Below are positions 44,285 through 57,846 of a stretch of 64,000 nt of DNA, one piece after another. The stretch spans positions 280,115-344,114 of the forward strand of contig CM065316.1 in the NCBI GenBank assembly GCA_033032175.1, read 5' to 3'. The notes under the pieces are model-generated. The model saw only the letters and a list, made by a program, of their open reading frames with translations. It was not told where the DNA came from and did no database searches. Position numbers and translations under genes: made by a program. This DNA is from Saturnia japonica. Taxonomy: Eukaryota; Arthropoda; Insecta; Lepidoptera; Saturniidae. Every line of letters begins with the position of its first letter. Position 1 is the first letter of the stretch.

Positions 44285-45959
44285 GGGATTATGGATATGT
44301 GACAGTGTATTCTTTATAATGATTTAAGATTTTATTTTTGGAAGATTTTTATGTATTGAAATAGAGTTTTTGGAAGTGTGTCTTAACACCATCAAGGATC
44401 AGAGAGAACTGACTGCTTACAACTACATTTCTACAGTTGTCCTTTTTACATCGTGTAACATTTGGTGTTTATGCAGTCTATACAATACTCGAATTGTACC
44501 TAGTTTTTATGACTCGTAGTTCGAGTGCTTTAAACTATCCTTTTCCAAAATAATAAATTAAAACCTTTTTCAACGGTAAAAATGTGTTCACTAAATGTTA
44601 CTTAAAAGGAAACTTTTACTTTCAGAATAAAACAAATTTAAAACATTTAAAATATAATATCTCAAAGAGAATGATTTTTGTGGACGAACTCAATATTTTA
44701 ACAGTAAGGACCTAATATATCGTTAAAAAAACACAAACACACACATACATACGAAACCTGAAATCCCGAAGATGGTTGGCATTATAATCCAAAAAAAATA
44801 CCCAGAGCTCTAAGCTCGCAATCTGAGAGCCGATATTTTTTTTAAATCGATACGTTAAACAAACCAAATCTCAAACAAACGTTAAAAGAAGACCGACTTC
44901 ATCCGATGCTGCGAATCATGTAAACAGAACCAGGATAAAACAATACTGAATGTATTCAATGAGTAGAGGAGATGAAACAAATACCCTGAATAAACCTTAC
45001 CCTCGGCATTGAAGCGATGCGACGATAATGCGATGCGATTTATGAATAGCTGTAGAAGGCAGTAATTTCATTTGTACCGATGAGAATTTTAATTTAATAA
45101 TAAGCAGATATGTGGATTGGTGATAAAGAAATTGTAATAAAACCCACATTTAACTGAAAACGCTGGTGAGTATAGGTTACGCATAAACATTAGTACAACT
45201 AGTACTAGTTGCAAATTATATATTTTATTCTTGAGCTATGAAATCCCGAAGACTTAAAATTAACAAATCGATTTCCATGTAATAATAATAATGCCAACCT
45301 GTAATTGTCTCATTCGTGGGAAAGTATTCCCCTCTTCTCGGGGGAAAGTATGGTCTTAATGATCACGACAGTCATTGACGTACTAGCGATTTAAAACGCC
45401 GATAAATCCACAGTTCTATTCTTTTCCAATATACGATGGTACACAAGAACATTCTCAATCGTTCGGCGTTCCTCACGATGTTTTTCTTCTCCGTCAGCCG
45501 ATAGTGATGCTAAAGTAGTAAATTTACATGAATTTCGAAAAATTCATTGGTACAAGCCATTGAAATGATATCCCGCTGAACTAAGCCATTCGAGTACCAT
45601 GACTGTATAGTCAACAAAATAAAGGTTATCCTTTAAAAAGCGACATACTCGTTGGGGAAACTCGTGGGACGCAAGCTGGGACTGTGATACCAAAACCGAC
45701 ATCTTGCTTCAAGCACTTACCTGTTCATAGATAAATTGGTTCCTTTGTCTTGGAAATATTTGGAAAGGTGAATTTACCTAAAGCGTTCTGTTGAGCCGGT
45801 TTGCGTTCGAGTGTAGCTTTTAAAATTCACTCACCTTCACTTTCATGACGTCACTGTCATCAGCAGGCTTCAGTGTCTGTTGCGTTGTGATGTAGCCAAG
45901 CCGTCGTGATGCTCTTAGTTTCTTGGCGTTCGCTTGCAACTGAACTTTTCACGAAGGTC
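44285..45959. other. Intergenic DNA with a likely SINE remnant
   Basis: 45450-45640 contains TCCTCACGATGTTTTTCTTC followed by a block like the widespread lepidopteran tRNA-related SINE (ATTTCGAAAAATTCATTGGTA), with a B-box-like GTACTCGAATGG on minus. No gene seen elsewhere. Confidence 0.4.
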
Positions 45960-46255
45960 GTAGAAACATCGCATCGCAGAGCGTGTGATGATACAGATAT
46001 CATGGTGAGTATTTTGATGAGCTGTTCAACCAAATACACTCCTCTCCATTCCATATCAGAAAAAACACACGCTGGGCTTCAGATGCATAGTTTTACGCTA
46101 ACCTCCATCTCAGCACGAACTAAAAAGTTTTCTATGACTTATCTTTGTCGTACCGTGAAGCTGAGGGACCTATTCCCGACCAGTGTAACAGATGATAGTG
46201 TGAACAGATATTTATGCAGGTCGGCATCACAGCGGTGACTGCCGATGGATTTAGA
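45960..46255 (+). pseudogene. LINE C-terminal fragment, copy 1
   Basis: The frame reads SHRRACDDTDIM, CSTKYTPLHS, then ARTKKFSMTYLCRTVKL and VNRYLCRSA before a stop. This is the layout of the last about 90 residues of Jockey/CR1-type ORF2 (SHRR... RT..F...RT..LWN.LP). The same family occurs inverted at 61575-61800. No RT core is present. Confidence 0.72.
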
Positions 46256-48160
46256 TCTCTCGGTGGTCACCGTTGTGTTTGGATTGTGCTGTGATACCCA
46301 ATAGGGAGAGTACCATCAACGTGCGCAGCTATTATATATAAAAAGGGTACAGTCTGGAATTTATTTTAAGTAATCATTCTTAAATTATATTATTTGAAAT
46401 CCCTTAAGAATCTATTTAGATAGCCTGGAAATAAATGTAAACTCTCTTTTATAAGAATTTCTATCTCTTAATAATTTTATTACAAGATCTTTGAAATTCG
46501 AATTTCTTTTGTAAGTCAAAAGCCGCTGCTTGAGTCTGTATTCAGTACTGAAATAGGTTTCTATTAACAAGTTAGTTTTTAAGCCAATTTAGAAGTTCTT
46601 TCAAAGGGAATCTTCTAAGAATTCCACTCAGCCGTTTGATATTCGTTCCTTATAAATTTACGTAAATGTTTCTGTTCAAAATGAAAAATGTAATTATCTG
46701 TTCATTGCTGTTTTTTTTTATATTGACTTGGCATAAAAACTGATAACTGAAGATTAAATGAATCTGTGTATACATTACCTTTCTAAAAGGAAAGACGTTC
46801 GGCGTCTTCATGTTTTCCAAACGAGCCTACACTTTTTCGAGATAAGTGTGTGACTTTTATTCACATACCTTATGGTTCTTATATAAAGTTTAAAATCATG
46901 TGTTAGAGGTAGCAGCAAAGGGAAAGGGAAGGACTCTTCGTTAGTTGAAGCGTCCTCGGCATAAAACGACAGAAAAATGTTGTGAAATTGAAGACTTATG
47001 TTTCGTACAGAAATATGCAGGTAAGTACTGGAGACTTTTAGTATAGAATGAGAAAATTGTAGTTTATGCGTTTTACATTTAAACAACTAATAGCCTAAAA
47101 ATATCTAACATACATAATGTGAATATTTTATTTACAATTGTTAAATTTTTTTTATGTACATTCATAAAATTATTGTTAATTAAACCTCCACTGAGTTAAA
47201 AACTTAACTTTGTACATATTGCTGATCGTGCTCTCTTAGTGAGATACCTCTCAGTCATGTCGTCCTCTGCTATGAAATTGATTTTCCAACGTTCAGTTGG
47301 TGATATCAGAGACCACAAGTGCGTATGTAACACCAATACAATAGTGTTTACACACAATGAGCATTACTCATACAATAATACAAGTTTTAATTAAACCTAG
47401 AATTTTCCAGTACTAAAAACTAGTGTACGGCTCTTTGAGTCATTAGGAAATATTTTAGTAAAAACCTGTTATAAATATTGTTGTAAGGGGTTTTGAGAGC
47501 AGCTGCTGCGGAACATCCACATGTGCTTGCTCGCCTGTGCAAGCTGTTAGCCAGCAAGACAAACAGTATGAAAACAAAAAAGTATATTTAAAATGTTGGC
47601 CAATTAATTATATAGTTTTAATTTAATAACACTGTTACACATCGGCCGTCCACGTGAGTGTAATTTGTGAGATTACGTATCCCGGGAGCGGAATCCCGAG
47701 CCCGGGACTAATCCGGGATTACAAGTCACAAGTTGGCCGGCCGCACGCCACTTGTGAATTAATTCTGCGTCTATTAAATGTTGATATTTACATAGATTTA
47801 GTTGATTACACTGAATGCTCTCTATAGATTATTACGTATTTTTTAATTTTTCCAGAAATAATCATCAATACAATTTAGTATTAGAGTCCATTGAACAATA
47901 CTTTATTTTCTTATATCTATGGACCAATGACAAAAGCTTCCCATGTGAAAAACTTCATGAGCATCGGTCAAGCCGCTTTTGAGATAAATCTGGACATACA
48001 AATGGACAAATAGACAGACAGAAAACAATTTATTAATATAGATAAAAATTACTCGAGGATAATTTAGTTTCATGTTAGTGAAAGAAGTTTTAGATATAGA
48101 TCAGATGTTTCGGAGAATATCTCTTAGAAACTAACAAACTTTAACTATTTATATTAACTA
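46256..48160. other. Intergenic DNA with an inverted repeat
   Basis: No gene. 47664-47738 is GC-rich with imperfect arms (TTTGTGAGATTACGTATCCCGG against CCGGGATTACAAGTCACAAG). 47915-48045 resembles the general arthropod repeat text CATCGGTCAAGCCGCTTTTGAG followed by ACAGACAGAAA. Confidence 0.4.
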
Positions 48161-48370
48161 GCGATCGTCCTAAGCTCGAAATTCGACCAGCGACTTTTTG
48201 ATCATAGATTATTTTCTGTTTGACATTTGCAATATTCATAAACAATGAATATTATCTACATCACTTGCTGTCACTTTTCGTTGGATGACAATGTCGATAT
48301 TTTGGTGTGTCTAAGTTCAATGGCACTGGTGATGTTAGTATTCGCAGTATTAATTTATTTAATTTAAAAC
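48161..48370. repeat. Dispersed repeat, copy 1
   Basis: Matches 52373-52590 in the same orientation; shared blocks GCGACTTTTTGATCATAGA, TATTTTCTGTTTGACATTT, TCACTTTTCGTTGG and GTCTAAGTTCAATGGCACTG. It starts CTAGCGATCG, so it could be the reversed 3' end of a Helitron-like element, but that is not certain. Confidence 0.75.
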
Positions 48371-49440
48371 ATATATTAGTAACAGATACTATAGATAAAT
48401 TTTACTTTTCTGCACTCCTTCTCCATATAAATTTTAACCATGCCAAATATCACAATCTTCCGTGCACGTAATACGCTTAAAAAGTACCAAAAACTTTTGC
48501 TTCACGTATTAATATATAGATAATATGGATTTAACAAACAATAAGTTTATAGTTGGTTCACGTTGTCAATATTAATAGTAAATACAATAAATATAATAAT
48601 ATATAAATACAAGTAGATAGGACAGAGGCAGGCGCGCTGCTCAATAAATTATTGTCCGGTATTGTAGCGGTGTCGAGTGTTGACAGAACTCTCAGAGTTG
48701 CGCCAATATTGTGCAATTACACTAATGTGTGGACGCATCGGGAAAACTCGAACACAAAATAACCCTTTGTTGTGGGACCGTTGCGCGTTGTTCATTGCGT
48801 TCTAATTATTTACTTTATGCATTCAAGTTTTATTAATAGTTTCCAATCTATATCTGTACCTACTGTTTGAAAATAATGAACTGATTTGGAAAGTTCTTTC
48901 ACTGAAAGTTCGTCTTGAGTGCCTGTAGGCTATATTTTGATGCTATTGAGTTTTATATCGTAGTTATCGTATGTGTGTGTGTGTGTGTTACTACTTCAGA
49001 ACAAAAATATCAAAAACGGATTCCCTTACCAGTGTAGTGCATTGGCTACTTTTTAAATTTTGCAATATTACTTTTTAAAATAATTAAGAAAATTGTGATG
49101 ACGCACCGGAAACAAAGCTGCTATGTTGCGATTTATCATCGAGGAAATGGCGTGATGCAATCAACCGAATTACAGTTCTTGTACTTAGTGATAATTCAAA
49201 GCGAAAGCATTTCACCTTATATGCCTGTATGTATATATACTTCGCATATTCTTCTTACAAATTGTACCCACTCCTCTAGTGATACCATTATCTATTGATT
49301 CGATATTTAACTAACGCGTCTAATGGCCTCACAAGCCGCATATTTTATTGAACTGATAACTTCTTATGGGAGGGTAGACCGCTTTGTAAAGTAACGCGTT
49401 ACGGCGCCATTTACAGTAGCATAGTTTCAGTCAATCCTAT
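48371..49440. other. Intergenic DNA
   Basis: No gene seen. A short (GT)n run lies near 48971. Confidence 0.35.
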
Positions 49441-49515
49441 CACGCTCGTAGTCTAGCGGTCGTAAGCGTGACTGCTATGGCCGGAGTCCTATAGGTTCGA
49501 ATCCTCGCCGGCTTC
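49441..49515 (+). mobile_element. tRNA-like sequence (pseudo-tRNA or SINE head)
   Basis: TAGTCTAGCGGT at 49450 matches an A box and GGTTCGAATCC at 49493-49503 a B box at tRNA-like spacing, and T-rich runs follow, like pol III stops. The outer ends (ACGCTCG and GCCGGCTT) do not pair as an acceptor stem and the T-stem is poor, so a functional tRNA is unlikely. Confidence 0.55.
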
Positions 49516-50779
49516 CCTTTCTCTCTTTCGTTTGTTTTTTTTATTATTTTTTATTTTTTGATTAGATTAAGTTATCACTTCTATCGAGTGACCCGAGACA
49601 CACACTTTTTTTTTAATATGTTTATTTATTAGTCAAAATAATCAGTAAAGGCCACAATGGATATAAGCTCTACTGAGACACATTTTAGTAGGCCTTTTTG
49701 ATTTAGGTCATATATTATATAGTGGACATAGAAATAATGCCACGGATTCTTTGCAGTTTGACAAAAAGTCCATAGTATGATTATATCGAAAATATAAAAA
49801 AGATTCGTGATGTAGATTCACATCATCACACAGTTGTACTTCTCGTGGGTGATGAATGAAGTCAAAAACTAATAAGGCATAATATATCATACATTATTAC
49901 ATACGTATCAATTATAGATATGTATATCGATATAATATAAATAAATTGAATATGAATTGTACCGTGGCAAATTATATTGCCTACTATCTGTTTGATGTAT
50001 TGCTCAGGTGAGTTACCTCTCGCATTCAGTCCCGGTCTTATTATTCAAGGGTCCGACTTTCGGATGAAATCCTCCCGCTTTGATGGTAAACTGCCGCGTT
50101 GCTGGCAACCTTTATTTTATGTACACAGCTTATGTTGACATCCGTACGTTTAGAATAAGATGATGAGACCTGATATTTGTAATATCCTGTTAGTATCTTT
50201 AACATCCGTTCTGTGAATGTGTCGATGTCTATGATAAAATAATGATGTATGTATGTGAAATAATCTGTGAAAATTAAATAAATTTTTATAACATTTTCTA
50301 TATTTTTCTTTGGTATAACATAACTAGCTATGCCTGCGGTTCCGCACACCTTTTTTATTTTGAAACGAAGTTCCTTATGGGACGATGGGGAGGGGTACCC
50401 TAACCGAATTCTTGCCTCGAACAATTTTTCTTTTTTTTAGTTTTACTTCGGACTTCAATTAGTACTGAGGTTACTTAATTTGAATATTTATAACATAAAA
50501 GTTTTAGCATTAATTTTTTTTTCTAATTTTTTTTTTATTTGCTGAACACAGCATAACTTTTTTGCTTATAAACCAATTTGGATTATTCTTTTTTGTTGGA
50601 TAGCGGATATCTCAAGGGCAGTCCCATTTTAATTTCATTGGCATTGAATCTTCAACTTCGAAGATACACAAGGGAACTCTACAAAACCAGTGTTTAATGT
50701 ATAGTCTACTTGATGATTATTATTATTATTCATGTAAATAGCTGTTTATTTGTATATTATCCATATAATATATAAATGC
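49516..50779. other. Intergenic DNA with a Helitron-like 3' end
   Basis: CTAG at about 50325 followed by CTATGCCTGCGGTTCCGCAC is, on minus, a GC-hairpin-plus-CTAG end; the element body seems to continue to about 50700. No gene. Confidence 0.4.
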
Positions 50780-51946
50780 GATAGTAACTCTGTCTGTTTG
50801 TTACGTTTTCACGCCTAAATCGCTGTACCAATTTTGATAAATTTTAGTATAGGGATAGATTGGACCTTGGGAAAGGACATAGGGTACTTTTTGTAGCGAA
50901 AATAAAAATTTAAGGGTAAAAAATAGGAAATGAAAGTATGTAAGAGGGAAATAGCAGCTTCCATGACAACCAGTTTGTTAACTTGAAATGACAGCGTTGT
51001 CAATGGTGATTTATCGACAGTGTTATACTTAATTAGAAATGTATTGTATTTCTAATAATTACCTATTAAGTGATAGTCCAGTATTCTTTTTAGGATTGGC
51101 TGAAGTGTCTTTAAGCTGTTTAACTATGTACGCAGTATGGTATAATGACTGTTTTATTTTATAGCGCTGTCAAATCGCGGCTCGCATACACATAAACATA
51201 CATTCTAAGCGATATACCTATTGTAAATTATCTGGATTATACAGTTTTGCTACAAGTGAATTATTACATTATGTTATTCCACATGTGGTGAAAATGAAAC
51301 TTGGGTGAAAGTTTGTATGGAGAAGCCATTCATATTTATGCTTTTGTTAAGAAAAGAATAAAAGGGCTTTCACGGTTTTCAAAACAGTTTCCCGTAGGCC
51401 GGTACAATAAGGTATGATTTTAATTATTTTTGAAGTTTTATTGAGATGGTTAATGTTTTGGATTCATATTGGCATATATTGATAATACCACACAGATAGT
51501 AATAATCCTATCTATGATTTTCTTTTGGTTTCTGAATTAATTCTTAATCGATTTTGATGAACATTTATACACGGGAAGTCTAACTATTAACACAATTAAT
51601 GGGCTATAAGAATCGTCAATATTACTTTTAGAATAAAAAAAATAATTCAAAAAGTTTAATTTTCATCAATTCTCAACCGATTCTGATCAAATTTTGTAGA
51701 CGGAGAAACATACATCATACCTAGTATAATTGAGAGGTTATAAGAATTGTCAATAATGCATTAGAAATTATACATTAGAATAATAGTTTTCAACCGATTT
51801 TGATAAAAATTGTACACGGGAAATACATGCCACTTCTCAATTGATACGGCATATGCATTGTCAACAATACGAGTAAAAATAAAAGGATTTAAATAATTAT
51901 TTCGTAGTAACAAACGCGTGTGGAGCCGCGGGCACACTGCTAGTTA
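50780..51946 (+). mobile_element. Helitron-like element with internal tandem repeats
   Basis: About 1.15 kb from GTAACTCTGTCTGTTTGTTACG, a text common at the start of lepidopteran repeats, to GGAGCCGCGGGC, spacer and CTAG at about 51942. Inside are three degenerate units spaced about 117-129 bp, starting near 51541, 51670 and 51787. Each has (A)ACCGATTTTGAT and ACACGGGAA variants. Non-coding. Confidence 0.5.
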
Positions 51947-52372
51947 TTATATATGTTTATAAATAATTGTAAATAAAATAATGGTTTTAAGATAATTTTG
52001 TAAAGTTTTTTTTTTCGATTTTTATCATAGAACTTGAAATTAAAATTTTATAATAAGGAACTTCGTTCCTATCTAGTGTCCCACGACACCATACGGTCTT
52101 TTTTAAGTATCAATTATTTATCATTTTCATTATAATTATTCTTTTTGATAATTTTTATTTGAAGATTGACATAATATATTTCCCTTGTACAAAATTCCAC
52201 CAAAATTCTCTCACCTTTTTTTATAAATTAAATCCGTACAGACAAAATGATAGAAAGGTAAATAAAAAAATGTCATATTCGTGAGAAGCGTCCTTTAAAA
52301 TAAGTGTGTATCATATAATTGAAAAAAAAATACATACATGTATTTTGGTACTTTGGTACCACATATTTATTA
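51947..52372. other. AT-rich intergenic DNA
   Basis: Nothing recognised. Confidence 0.35.
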
Positions 52373-52590
52373 ATAATAGCGATCGCCCTAAGCTGAAGAT
52401 TTGACCTACGACTTTTTGATCATAGACTATTTTCTGTTTGACATTTACAGTATGAACCTAAACAATGAGTATTATCTACATCACTTACTGTCACTTTTCG
52501 TTGGGTGACAATGTCAATATTTTGGAGGGTCTAAGTTCAATGGCACTGGTCGGGTTAGGATTCGCAGCATTAATTTATTTAATTTAATTT
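52373..52590. repeat. Dispersed repeat, copy 2
   Basis: Partner of 48161-48370; the two differ by substitutions and small indels. Confidence 0.75.
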
Positions 52591-54059
52591 ATTTGTAACA
52601 GACATTATAGATCAATTTCATTTAAATTTTGTCAAACCAAATAAAATTGAAATATATTATAATACGTAAATATCATCTATCTAGAATGTTCCATTGTGGT
52701 TTATTTATTTGTGACATGGAGAAACAAACTAAAGCCAGTTTAAATCATGATAGTAAAAGTCTTATTTTATAACGAAACAAGCTTTCTTCTTGACAGAATA
52801 AAAATAAAAATTTACACTTAAAAACGAATGAACAATGTTGCAATGTAAAATTCAAAACAGCTGTTAAATCAATATAACAAAAAATATTTAGTGTTACCGC
52901 ATTGTCTGCGCTCTAAGTTTCTAAATACCATTATGATATATGTCATAGATGTAGATATATGATATATATCAGTATATAAGTCGCACAAAAAGGTTAAACT
53001 CGCTTCGATGTACGTACACTCAGGCCGGTGAATATTTTTGTAAAGGATTCCACATTTACATATAAAGTCAAAAACAACTGTTCCCCTTTTCATATCGTAC
53101 CATTCAAATGACAACACGTCCCCCCCCTCCTCTCCAGACTGACTGATATTTCTTAGATCTTTGTAAAATTAAAAATGCTTAAATAAACTGACAGGGCAAA
53201 AACGCTTTCTCAAAAGGACATCCAAGAATTCAACTTACATTACTCATACAAACAATAAACCAAGACGACAACGACAATCATACGTGTTTCAGCGTGTGTA
53301 ACCAACGTGTTTCGTGTCGGTATTAGAATTTTAAAGGAACTTTTGGAGTGGTATTAAAAAACTTGTTAAAGAAAGTTATTTGTTTAGGAACAACGTAGTT
53401 TTATGTAGATCCATATGAAAACCTTTTGAATATATTCCGATAGAGGAGCAGCTGTTATGAGTGTTCAGAATAACCGACATTCATTATCGCAAGCAAAGCA
53501 CCTGCGGCCGCGACCGACGCGACGCCGCGACACCTCGCGACACCTCGCGACACCTCGCGACACACCTCGCGACACACCTACATAGTACAACGCTAAACCA
53601 AGCAGTAAGTATACTACACTAATCCTTCATTAATAACTGTTATCAAATCAATTTAAAAATACTCTATTCATTGTAGATCCTAAGAACTTTGCCTTCCCAA
53701 TAAATCTTGGAAAATATAATGCATGTTCGGAAAAATGAAGATAAGTTTGAACTTGTAACTAACACACACAATTTCAGTACTAGAAATAAATATAAAATAG
53801 TCATTCTGTCTTTTAGACTTAGTAAAACAAAGTTTTACAGGTAATTGTGTTAGGTTCTATAATAAAATTTGCCCTATAATAAGTTCAAGAATCATGGTAA
53901 GTAAGTTTTAAAGTTGAAAGGGTTTTATAGGGTTGCTAATTACGTGAATGATGGTGATATATGGATGTTATTCCCTCTCTGTACATCTACTGAAAATGAT
54001 AATAATTGTGTATAATTTAATATTCCAAAAACTAATAAAAACAATAAGATTTTGATAAA
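52591..54059. other. Intergenic DNA with a minisatellite
   Basis: 53525-53578 is a minisatellite of CCTCGCGACA units (10-12 bp, five copies). No gene found around it. Confidence 0.5.
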
Positions 54060-54252
54060 CCCGATCGAGTTCCTTGTTGATTCTTCTCGATGACTGGGAT
54101 GTTTTACAAACCGGTGGTAGTGTTTTGATATTTCATATGTGCCTTCGTAGGGACTAAATTGAATAAAAAATATTTTGGTTTTGATTTGATTTTTGAAGGC
54201 ATTCATGAAAGTTAAAACACTACCACCGGTTCCAAAAGTATCCCAGTCATCA
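54060..54252. repeat. Foldback repeat built on a LINE-like 3' tail
   Basis: GATGACTGGGATGTTTTACA and ACCGGTGGTAGTGTTTTGAT near 54092-54130 are repeated in reverse near 54205-54250 (AAAACACTACCACCGGTTCC, ATCCCAGTCATC). Between them are GAATAAAAAATATTTTGG and TTTTGATTTGATTTTTG, like the AATAAA-plus-(TTTGAT)n tail of CR1-type LINEs. A half copy lies at 57338-57445. Confidence 0.72.
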
Positions 54253-57200
54253 CGAAGATGCATGAGGAATGTACTAAGAAAAAGTCTCTTTCAATCACTT
54301 TCATCACTAATCACTATCATTCACATAATAATTTTTCCATATTAAAATCTGCTTAACATTCTGTTATTTGCGTTATTAAGATTACTATTTAACTATTATT
54401 ATAATTATGTAAACATCTATGTTTGGCATTTCAATCTTTTATTATAGCGGTGTCTGATAACTCAAGTTCAGTCATGACTGACTTGCACTAAGTATCTAAG
54501 TAAGCATTACTTATATATATACATATACCTATGTATATATGTAATTGGGTTCTCGGAAACAGCTCCAACGATTTGGATGAAACTTTGTGTTTAGATAATG
54601 TTTTCAATTCTAGGTTTACCTTTTTTCTCTTGTTAAACACCAATCGCAGCTTGGTCTCCCAGATATAATAATTATGTAAAATACACACATTGTATACATA
54701 ATATTTCCTTGTTCTTATTATTAATAATAAAAAAATATTAGTAACCATAATAGTATTTTGCAAACAATTGAAATCAAAATTAGTGTTAAAACATTTTTTT
54801 TTTTTAAATAATTATATTTGAAAAGTTGTATCATTACGTAAACAAAGCACTGTGTCATTACTCGGTTTTCTGGGACAAATTAAAATATTTCATTTCGAAT
54901 GCTGTTCATCACAATGGCGGAGCAATTTGAAAGATTGAAAATCTCTGTCCGCTCCTCAGTCAGCGTCTTCTTGAATGTTTTCTAATTACTTTTGCTTTAT
55001 TATTTCGCGGCTCGCGTTTAACGGGGATTTACGATTTGTGTTTTTTAGATCAACGGGACAAAATATATTTGATGGATTTATTTGGAATTTGTTTTGAAAA
55101 TTAAGGACGTATTTGTTTCAAAATGTAAAATTTTAATAAGTAAATGGAAATTTATGTTTGTTAATTGAAAAATCATCACTGTTCAAAACATAATGATTTC
55201 AAAACACTTCTGTTATAGGTACAAAAATGATATAAAATGTCTGCGAAGAAAAAAATCGTTTAATTTAATATAGTCTTAGCTCTAATGTTGTTGAATATAA
55301 ATTACTGTATGTTTAAGTACTAAATAATATTCAGTTGTTTTCGATCCCTTCATGACTAACTTTTATGTGATGAACAAATTTAATCAGTTACATAACATAA
55401 TATCTATTTAATATGTATGTATATCAGTTGTATACTTATCATAATATAACCCCGTTTGTGCACTACCATAGTAAGAACATCCCTGCAAGTTGTCCTCGTA
55501 AGTAGTACACGGCGCGTGGCTCATTAGATTTTTAAAATAATTAAAATTATAGGGTGATCATAAAAATATAAATTTGTCATGTATCCGTGTTAGAAGTAAG
55601 TAGCGTAAGAATAATATTAATAATTTTATAAGTGACTATAGTGTTTGCAAATAATTCGAATCAAAATACAGTTTAATATGGGTTTTAATACATAAGCATT
55701 TGTACTGTCATGCAATGTTATTTAAAAACCTCATAATACATCGAGAAATAAATTCAGTAAATTACAATAACGTGAATATTTGAATCAACGAATAATTAAA
55801 AATAAAATTAAATGATATTCTATAATTAAAAACAATCTGATATTAAGTACATTATTTGCTAGATTGTAAGAGTTGGTAAGTTGTGGCCGAAAAACAACTT
55901 TATGTGTAAAATAGTACTATATATAATGTGTTTAAATATATCGAAAAATAACGGTCAATAAGTAATGATTGTAAATAGAAGGAGAAAAAATGAATAATTG
56001 TGTTTTTGTCATCCCATTTTTGGTTTTGCCCATAATATTCTAACTACTTGAAGAGTTCTGCTTCGCCTCCAGCTGCCTCGGAGCTGCTACTGTGAACTAA
56101 AGATTGCATTTTTATTTGAAACGGATTCGAATTAACGGACTTAAAGCCGTAGGAGAGTGAACGTGCACTTCCGCACACTTTAATTAGTTTAGAATGAAAC
56201 GGCCCTGTGTGAAGCTGTGTCACCATATTTATTTATTTTATTTATACCGTTTAATACAATCATGAAACTTCATCAACTACAGGTACTTTATACCTTTTAA
56301 ATAGAAATATAAACCACGCAATAATATCAGCCAGAACTGAAACTTTATTACTTATAATAGTTATGTAAGAATCAATTATATTTTATTTGATCTTCAAACA
56401 TTTATATTAATTTACTAGAACAAACAAACATCACATTACTATTAAAGTAAAACCTTCCAAATCCTTCCTCGTAATTCCTTAACTAAATAATTATACGTAT
56501 CTAAGTATCTACCCACCCCCTAATCCCCGCAAAGTCGTATCTTTGAAACTGTACATTCAGGGGTGTGCTAAATGCTCGTTCACATAACGAACACATCAGC
56601 CACAGTTTAGTAAAATCTCTTTGAAATACAACGTAAACTTAACAGTCTATAAAATGATCTAATGGTGTTTCACTAACCTGTGACAGTGATATAATGTTGA
56701 TGAGCTTAGTGTTTACGTTGTAAAAACAAGAGTAATTTTGGCCAGTCGATATGTCTAAGGTGGTCTTTAAGACAGTTTGATTAGTTGAGAAGTTCCTCGT
56801 AGGAATGCTTAGGGATGGGGGAGTGAGTTCGGATAAATCCAAGGCATTATTGCTACCGGGGGCTTTGAACGGTGTGAAGATTGCTGATTGTCATTCTTTT
56901 GAGATAAGATGTAAGCCTTCTTTGAAAAGTTTATCTTTTATTATATATTCTCGCATTGAAGTATTCTGGATGTTCTCTGTAAGCTTTGGTATTTACTCGT
57001 ATTTTAAAATATGTGTCAATTAATTTTGTACCCAAACATTTCAGTTTTGTCGTCAAAAAACGATATCATAATTCTCATAGAAAACGCCAGTAAATATAAG
57101 TTTTGAAATTGAGCAAATTTTTTTATAGTAAAACGTTTTTAATTTGACAGAAAGAAATCAAAAAATATTCAGTGATTTCGCAATGGTGTACACATTCTGC

Positions 57201-57337
57201 GATCACTGTGAAAGACTTATGTCATGTCACTCTTCTTTTAATTTTCACTTGATATATAAGAAAACCTACTTTTTATCACATAAACGGTTATGTCTTTATC
57301 AAAAATTGCTTTAAAGGGATTTGCAGGAAAAAAGATA
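54253..57337. other. Intergenic DNA, 3 kb
   Basis: No gene. 54540-54640 is a fragment of the repeat also seen at 41590-41700. ORFs of 60-91 codons here have no recognisable content. Confidence 0.35.
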
Positions 57338-57445
57338 AACTCGACCGAGTTTCTTACCGGTTCTTATCGATGACTGGGATGTTTTCCGAAACGGCAGTGG
57401 TTGTTTTGACGTTCATAAGTGCCTTTTTAGGGCCTAAAATGAATA
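57338..57445 (+). repeat. LINE-like 3' tail, single copy
   Basis: CGATGACTGGGATGTTTTCC, ACGTTCATAAGTGCC and AATGAATAAACATTTT match the left arm of the foldback at 54060-54252. Confidence 0.6.
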
Positions 57446-57846
57446 AACATTTTTTTTTTGAGCAGATGCTGCCATGATGAGCCTTATAGCACCTCATTCT
57501 GTAGACAGAAAGCTACAGAACTACTTATCAGATAATATTTTTATTAGTATTAGGTCCTTACATATTAAATTGGCGGTTTGTGAAACTAGTCACTTTGATC
57601 TCAAATATCTAGCGTTTGGTTAGGAATTTCAAATTAAAATTTATTTCAAATTAAGGCTTGTATATTTGTGTTTCGAATTTAGGGATTCATTTGTTTTCGT
57701 ACCATTTGATTTTCCTTTGACATCGTTCTTTTCACAAATCGCGTTATTTCCGAATATGAACTCCAGTGTGGCATCAGCGCTGTAAAAACAGCTTGTAGGA
57801 TTAATGATGATTATGGTGGAGCTTATTATAAAGAAAGCACGGCAAT

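Noticed and set aside
49441..49515. Functional tRNA gene
   Set aside because: A and B boxes are present, but the ends do not form an acceptor stem and the T-stem pairs poorly.
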